A stretch of 64,000 nt of DNA from the NCBI GenBank assembly GCA_036245805.1, contig BTRK01000002.1, positions 39,848,661 through 39,912,660 on the forward strand, in the 5' to 3' direction. This DNA comes from Pristionchus mayeri (lineage: Eukaryota > Nematoda > Chromadorea > Rhabditida > Neodiplogasteridae). The notes beneath the pieces were generated by a model. That model was given only the letters and a program-made list of their open reading frames with translations. It searched no databases and was not told the DNA's origin. Both the position numbers and the translations under genes were made by a program. This document shows, in pieces, positions 57,660-64,000 of this stretch; within the stretch, counting starts at the first letter, position 1; each line of letters opens with the position of its first letter.

Positions 57660-59896
57660 ATACTGATGTGGAGCGGTCGGGTGCACCACAAATGACGTAT
57701 CTTTGGAAATCGGAAAAACATATTGGGTTATCATGCTTAAGTTGTAGTCCATGTATTGATCTAACTCGACGCCAAAAAGTAGGGCAATCTGGAGATGGAA
57801 AAAGAAAAAGCGCTCACTTTTGTGCGGCGACCCCAAAATGAGTTCTGGACAAGCGTACTTCCGTATCTTCATTTGGCCAAATTTGGGCTCAAAATCATTC
57901 GAAAACATCCAAAACAACATTATAAGTTTCTATTCCCCATATTATAGCACTTCCATTGCTCATAAATGGTAATCTGACCGAAAATGCGAAATTCTGTATT
58001 TTGACCAATTTAAACATGCGGGATGGGCCCAAAAGCAATAAATGGGTTTCAAATAATTTGAATACATCCCTCGGAACAGCTCAAAGAAAAAGGGCTCCTG
58101 AAAAGAGGATATTTCACCTGAAGAATCCATGGAAAGACGCAAAACTGTGCCCAACGTAGACATAGAAATATCGATATAAATATAGAGCACGATGAGCAAA
58201 ACATTTCATATGTTGTAAGTGAGTCTCTATCTATTCGTTGAAGCTTGCTACTGCGCCTGGTAGTTGGCTAGAAACGGGCTAGAATCCCCCGAGAGCGCGC
58301 GCTCTAACCGTCTGCCGCTCTCGCCTCCTGACCTCCCTCTCCCTCCCCTCTATTTAGCACTCTCCCCGGCGCGTTTCCCGTCGTTTTTGGCAAAATTCCA
58401 GGCGCTGTAGCAAGCTTCAACGAATAGATAGAAGCTCACTTCCAACAGTTAAAATGTTCTGCTCATCGTGCTCTACCTTTATATACATATGCGAGTCTCT
58501 AGGTCTACTTTGACCTTGGGCACAGTTTTGCGTCTTTCCTTGGATTCTTCAGGTGAAATATCTTCTTTTCAGGAGCCCTTATTCTTTGAGCTGTTCCGAG
58601 GGATGTATTCACATTATTTCAAACCCGTTCAGTGCATTTGGGCCCATCCCGCATGTTGAAATTGGTCAAAATACAGAATTTCACATTTTCGGTCAGATGA
58701 CCATTTATGGCCAATCGAATGTTTTTGAATGATTTTCAACCCAAATTTGGCCAAATGAAGATACGGAAGTACACTTGTCCAGAACTCATTTTGGGGTCGC
58801 CGCACAAAAGTGAGCGCTTTTTCTTTTTCCATCTCCAGATTGCCCTATTTTTTGGGGTGGAGTTAGGTCAATGCATGGACTACAACTTAAGCATGATAAC
58901 CCAATATGTAGAGACCACAAGCCACGCCCACTTTCGGGAATACTGAATCTGCGCCTCGAATACTCAACCAAATCGGGCGATCAAAAGCAATTTCGGTAGC
59001 TCTTAGGATCCCTCATAAATGGTCACTGGAGCAGCATGATCAGGCAACTCTAATTAGGTCAGCATACGCTAATTAAGAACAGGCATAGGTGTAAAATAGG
59101 CTGTTGTACTCGAATACAGCTGCTCCACTCGTGGTTTGTAGGTACCATTACTAAGATACATAATACAAAATTAGAAGTCAGAGAAATGTTTTTCCGATCC
59201 GCCGTCAAGGTAAAAAGAATTTGAAAAAAAATTGCAAACCACTTTCATCCGTTGGGATTCGAACTCGACCGTTTCGGACGCAAGGACTAGATCTCTACCA
59301 CCACACCAAGCAAGCAGTTGCTGTTTGTGGATAAGGAGTTGCATATTACGCATTCTTCCCACTATCCCGATTTCGAGCATTCTCCCGTTGAGATTGAGAT
59401 TGAGATTTTTTGATAATAATTCGGAGCAGAGTTAAGATATCGCCCTAAAAACAAAGCGTGGTTTTTTAGGCACACAAACTGCTTCGTGTGACGATTTTGG
59501 CAGAACGCCTTGTGGTCTCTACCAATATGTTTATAAGATTTCCAAAGATACGTCATTTTTGGTGCACCCGACCGCTCCGCATCAGTATAAGCACCAGTAA
59601 TAATTACGCCAAGATAGTTTTGTAGAGAATGTTCTCAGCTTTCTTTCTAAAAAAAGAACGACTTTCTAGCGTCATTTTAGAGAAAGATATGATTATTTAA
59701 GTGCGCCCGATTTGGCTATCGAAAAGTGATAGTACCAAGTTTGACCTTCCGAATCTCGACGATGACGACCGATATCGAAATTCTGACGACGCAGTTTGAA
59801 AGAGCATAATTTGAAATACTTGTGGGTCAATTTTTTGACGGATAGGACACATTTGTTTCCTACCGCCGCCCACCCCCATCAAATGGTCGATTCCAT
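55254..59896. repeat. Second palindrome, arm B (right), 4.6 kb
   Basis: Partner of 50,149-54,790. The outer end reads GGTCGATTCCAT, then single-copy CGCGATATCAG. Confidence 0.9.
57655..59586. mobile_element. Fold-back element interrupted by a TIR element (arm B)
   Basis: Mirror of 50,459-52,391, with inner arms 57,720-58,255 and 58,395-58,908 and the 615 bp TIR element at 58,909-59,523, including its target duplication. Confidence 0.7.
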
Positions 59897-59915
59897 CGCG
59901 ATATCAGTCTCGTGT

Positions 59916-60618
59916 AGATCTAAATGATGACTATTCACATTTAAATAATGAAGAAAATTAAAAATACACTTTTTGAGAAAACCTCGAAAAACCGAAATAA
60001 GTCAGTTCATGATAAAATTTCTGGGTACCGTATCATGCCATGAGAAAACCTCGCAAATCTGCGAGCATTGATGAATTTTTGAATCGGTTGGAATTTGAAT
60101 ATTTCAATCTAGAACCTACCTCACCCATAACAGAAAACAATTGAAATCATTCGCTAATGTGCTGAAATCGAAGAGGTGCGACGCTTGTGTAACGGTGTAT
60201 TTTCCAAATTGCCGTAATTGACCGCTGTGACTTCACATGAGTTGAAATCACCTTTTCGGATCAGGGTGTGGCGATAATTATAAAAATTCATGGAAAATTT
60301 TGAACGCAAATATTTCAGGCCATTGAGAAAATGCACCATTCCACAGGTGTCAAAGCCTCTCGTCGATTTCAGAACTTTAACGAATGATTTCAGTGTTTCT
60401 CTGTTATGGGCCAGTTAGGTTCTACTTTGAAATATTCAAATCCCAAACTATTCAAAAATCGTCAACGTTCACGAATTGTGCAAGGTATTCTCATGGCAGG
60501 ATACGGTAGCCTGAAATGTTAACACGAACTGACTTATTTCGGTTTTTAGAGGTTTTCTCAAAAAGTGTATTTTTAATTTTCTTCATTATTTAAATGTGAA
60601 TAGTCATCATTGAGATCT
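59916..60618. repeat. 703 bp palindromic element
   Basis: AGATCT at 59,916 is mirrored at 60,613; ATGATGACTATTCACATTTA and the following 45 bp pair perfectly with 60,545-60,610, with a diverged inner part around 60,267. It starts only 20 bp beyond the palindrome B edge. No open frame of note. Confidence 0.8.
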
Positions 60619-61207
60619 GCATAAGACTGAAATAAAATATGTTCCTACCCACCCATCTAAAAATACTAAAATTCAAAATATGTAAATTTTTGTGTTTTCT
60701 TGAAGAATATTGAACCAATGGATATGGGGCTTGGTAGGTGCAATCACCCGAATATTGTGCATTTTTAGAGACATCACTCGTTCGGATCTATATCGAAAGA
60801 CGAAATTTCGAAAATTGAAATTGTTCGACTAAAGTGCGTCTCATTGCTCTGCGCTTGACCTAGGACACTGAACAAGCCACGGCTGAGCTACTCTCACTAA
60901 GTACTACATGTATGCACATTTTGGGGGCATTCGATTTTTCGCTAATGCCAAGCATATGTTCACTGAATCAAAAAGTTTCTCATAAATATCTGAAATTGAC
61001 TCTAAAACAAGACAAGAGATTTCTGTGGAACGCCATACCTCATTGAAATTTCCATTACCGATTTTGTATCACTTATTTTGAAACAAGTGACCCTGAAGGG
61101 CGGCCAACAAGGGTGATATCACGCGACTTGCATATAGTTCTCTTCCAATTTGAAACATATTTCAACCAGTCGCTCTTTCTAATCAATTATTATTTATCAG
61201 GTTATAA
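60619..61207. other. Stretch without a recognised gene
   Basis: AT-rich sequence; I see neither a coding exon nor a clear repeat. Confidence 0.4.
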
Positions 61208-62969
61208 CATAAGTTTTGTCGCGTCATCATGCCTCTTATGCATTCTAACCTCGCAAATTATTTGAATAAGTTTAATCTTAATTTCGTTATTCATAATCAG
61301 TGAGGTCCTTCGTACCCTTTATTACGTGCTTTACTTGAGTCCTGACAAGACAGTTTGGGGGAACATTATTATGACAAAGTTGTAGTGAGATCAGGATTAT
61401 AAATAATTTTCACGCACCAGGTCTTCTTGAAAAGGAGGCATTGTGTCGATTTATTGTGATATGCGTAAAGTACTACATATTGGTATAATTTTGAACCATT
61501 CACTGATAATGAAAAAGGAAAAGCGTTCTAAAAGTTTAGACGAGTTTGTATAATGTGAATGGTAGGTGACGGTCTGGACAACTTGTGCAAGCCAAATTTT
61601 CTTTTCAATAGATATCGAGATCCAAATAGTTGTGGAATATAATTGGGGGGGGGGGTGACAAAAGAGCACCCGACAAAAGAGCAACGGAACGCCATTCGCT
61701 GGATGTTCGAGCTAGCCACTTGGGAGTTGTTTCATTGTAACTAGTATGTGCTACCCTACATTTGCATATGTAACTCTTGTTACCAGGCGATCTTGAGTTT
61801 TACTCCCCCTATATGTGTATGGGTTCATGGTCCAAAAGTGCGAATTTTAGAGGAAAATCACGGTTAGATATTTTCGAAATGCCGTGACCAACCGATCTCT
61901 ATGTTACTGGTGTAGAATAGTTACTGGGTTACTGGAATATCGATTGGTTACGGTACGTTGTGATTATCTAAGAATGATTTTCCACTCAAATTCTCAATTG
62001 TGGACCACGACCCCTATACATAGATATGGAGTGAAACTCAACATCGCCTGGGTAGCACATACTGGTTACAATGAAACAACTCCCAAGTGGCTAGCTCGAA
62101 CATACAGCGAATGGCGTTCCGTTGCTCTTTTGTCGGTTGCTCTTTTGTCACCCCCCATATAATTCACCCAAAGTGATCAGTATACATTTAAAGTTTGAGG
62201 TCGACTGGGTTCTTTTGAGACAAGTGGCTCCATACAGAACGATGGCATGCAAATGAAACTACTGAAATGTGCACTTTGTTCAAATTCCTACCTCACACAC
62301 ATTTTCATATCTGATTTGTTGTGTCCATCAGAAAAATCATCCCTTCCCTTACCATTATCTGTTTGTGATAATTTTGGAAATCAGTAGATTTTGAATGACA
62401 ATATTGAATTCGAAACACTTAAACTTTCATTTTTGGCAGAATTGTGTACGAATTGAATTAATGAAAATTCAAATTTCCACAAGTAGAATGTTATTTATCT
62501 CATATGTTTAATGCGAAATTAGACCCCCATGAGTAATAATTGAAACGCACTTGTTACGCTCAGTTGTTATTATTCTGGATTCAGGAGAGTAGGTCAAATT
62601 GGCTACCAATCGCCGGTTCACCTTAGATTCAATGAACTATATCCTTGGTTCCGCTCAATATGGCATCATATCTGACATATATTTAGAAAGAGCATTCACG
62701 GGGCATATCACCAAGCTGCAGGAGATTTGTTTCATTAATCGTCTCTAAGAACTAGCACCAGGTCAAACAAAGAAAGAAAATTTGCTCGAAATTCAAATTA
62801 GTTCATACTAATATTTTTCGCTTAGCCGGCATTGGCAACTCGGCTATATCCTATAGTTTGAATGTGCATGCATACCCCTAACATGTACTAGACGGCCATG
62901 CAACGGGAATGTGTGAGAAGTATCCTTCATGGAAATATTGTGAACCTCCGAAATGCGACAAAACTTATG
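61208..62969. mobile_element. Possible mariner-like element defined by terminal inverted repeats
   Basis: CATAAGTTTTGTCGC at 61,208 faces its inverse complement GCGACAAAACTTATG ending at 62,969. The motif resembles mariner family termini (GGTCCATAAGTTTTGTCGC). No transposase frame is visible inside. A separate 507 bp palindrome lies within. Confidence 0.4.
61650..62156. repeat. 507 bp palindromic element with poly-G edge
   Basis: GGGGGGTGACAAAAGAGC at the left is mirrored by GCTCTTTTGTCACCCCCC ending at 62,156; a further arm (GGAACGCCATTCGC, CCACTTGGGAGTTGTTTCAT) pairs around a centre near 61,903. Confidence 0.8.
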
Positions 62970-63995
62970 TTTCAACCTAATACATATCAGGCTGGTCCAT
63001 AAGTTTTGTCGCATTTTATATATTGGGCATTCTGTTTTTTATAGTCCTTTGTTTTTCTTTTAATAAAATGATATTATTTAGAATAACTGAGGCAACCAAT
63101 ACTCTATCTAGCGCACTATGGGTCAGACCTCTCCTATCATTTTGAAAGACACGGCGCCAAACAAAACCCTGACGACCGAGGTCACGGATATCGAACTTCC
63201 ATCCTCTACTACTACACGGAGAACAATGAGAAGGTCAAAATAGTGCCACACATGTTAACAGTAATGACAACGCATAAATTTCACCCACATATTATGATTC
63301 AGTCATTGAAGTTTTTCAAACAAATATCCCATGTTTTGGAAAGGGTCAGTTATGTGAAATTTCGAAAAACGATTCGTTGTTGTATTTTCGTGTCTAAATA
63401 AGCGGGGATCTCAATCTTTCAGGAACATAATCAAGACATGGTGATACATTTATATTCCTAGTTTGGAGATCAACCATTTTCATATCGATTGAATATTTCA
63501 TTGACAAGGGGCTTACGGAAACTTTGATGCTGAAAACAGCACATTCATCAGTATTCTGTTGGATATACGGCTTGCATGTTCAATCTAATGGTTATCATAA
63601 TGAGGAACCCTTTCTCTTGTATATCTTCTTAAGGTAGAATTTCAAACTCGTTACTTTTTGGTAGGTAATTAATAATTCAGAATACCTAAAATGGCATTTT
63701 TCTCACTTTACGGCTAGAATTGAACTTCCGAAATGTATCAATATTCTTGAAGTCAAGACGAAGCTTTCTCAATTGTTACTGGTTATTACGCAGCCCTTTA
63801 GTTGACAGTTGAAGCGCACTTGTGTTGAGTTTTGTACCGCTCATTTTGGAATCAGTAAAGTGCATCGAAATAACAGTCAGCTAGTGTCTACCGTCGAATT
63901 CAAAATCTTTGATCTATGAATATGCTTTCTATATTACCACTTCCACCCTACCAATGAAAAGAGCATTCACGACACTTCAAAATCAGACCATGGAG
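62440..63995. repeat. Diverged direct repeats about 1.27 kb apart
   Basis: GAAACGCACTTGT at 62,542 recurs as GAAGCGCACTTGT at 63,811, and GAGCATTCAC at 62,690 recurs at 63,961, with weaker similarity between. This indicates an old tandem duplication running off the window end. Confidence 0.4.
62951..63016. repeat. Two mariner-like termini back to back
   Basis: AAATGCGACAAAACTTATG (62,951-62,969) and CATAAGTTTTGTCGCATTT (62,998-63,016) are exact inverse complements, 19 of 19, around 28 bp. The right one is preceded by TATCAGGCTGGTC, as in a mariner end reading rightward. Confidence 0.6.
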
Positions 63996-64000
63996 ATTGT

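Noticed and set aside
50149..59896. A single transposon with 4.6 kb terminal inverted repeats
   Set aside because: The centre is the cut end of a LINE, not a transposase gene, and no target duplication is seen at the outer edges; an inverted duplication explains it better.
63115..63402. Open stretch without ATG on the plus strand
   Set aside because: About 95 codons without a recognisable domain inside repeat-rich DNA; could be a transposon remnant but cannot be supported.

Overview
The window is animal nuclear DNA, most likely from a nematode. Genes are cut into many small exons with short introns that follow GT...TTTCAG-type borders. Several start codons lie just behind a strong acceptor, as expected for spliced-leader trans-splicing. 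The gene content (serpentine chemoreceptor, glycine N-acyltransferase-like enzyme, small cysteine-rich secreted proteins, THAP transposase, RTE-type LINE, many fold-back elements) fits this. I cannot name the species.

1-13.4 kb. A 91-codon gene of unknown function (975-1484) is followed by a tandem array of three copies of a small secreted eight-cysteine protein gene (1886, 3459 and 4588). Copy 1 is intact. Copy 2 has an in-frame stop in its last exon. Copy 3 lacks its last exon locally, but a matching orphan last exon lies 8.5 kb downstream at 13,323. Between the two pieces sit a 12-exon THAP-type transposase gene that reads through with a continuous frame (5273-9325), a decayed arylacetamide-deacetylase-like esterase on the minus strand that lacks its catalytic Ser and His exons (9472-12219), a tRNA-derived SINE, and a lone phosphatidylinositol-transfer-protein exon.

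13.6-28.3 kb. The minus strand carries the 3' half of a seven-transmembrane chemoreceptor (13,635-15,488) and a GLYAT-like acetyltransferase (24,636-26,775) with a tRNA-Ala(CGC) inside an intron. The rest is packed with kilobase-sized fold-back (inverted repeat) elements of at least three families, plus a 3 x 199 bp tandem repeat.

28.8-59.9 kb. Two giant palindromes lie side by side. Arms A (28,806-39,143) and A' (39,818-50,150) flank a 674 bp spacer. Arms B' (50,149-54,790) and B (55,254-59,896) flank a 463 bp spacer. A' and B' abut with a 2-bp overlap, so the order is A-s1-A'-B'-s2-B. Each A arm carries a complete 13-exon gene for a secreted protein of about 352 aa that I do not recognise. 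A Thr/Gln/Ala-repeat, probably GPI-anchored, mucin-like protein is complete only on the left; its right copy lacks promoter and signal peptide. A non-autonomous hAT element with a perfect 8-bp target duplication sits in both A arms. Each B arm carries an RTE-type LINE (the copies are head to head) and a fold-back element interrupted by a 615 bp TIR element.

59.9-64 kb. Further small palindromic elements, mariner-like termini and diverged direct repeats are present, with no convincing host gene. The main biological interest is the paired palindrome, explainable as one rearrangement, and the cysteine-rich gene whose copy 3 appears to be split by an insertion of about 8.5 kb that contains other genes.
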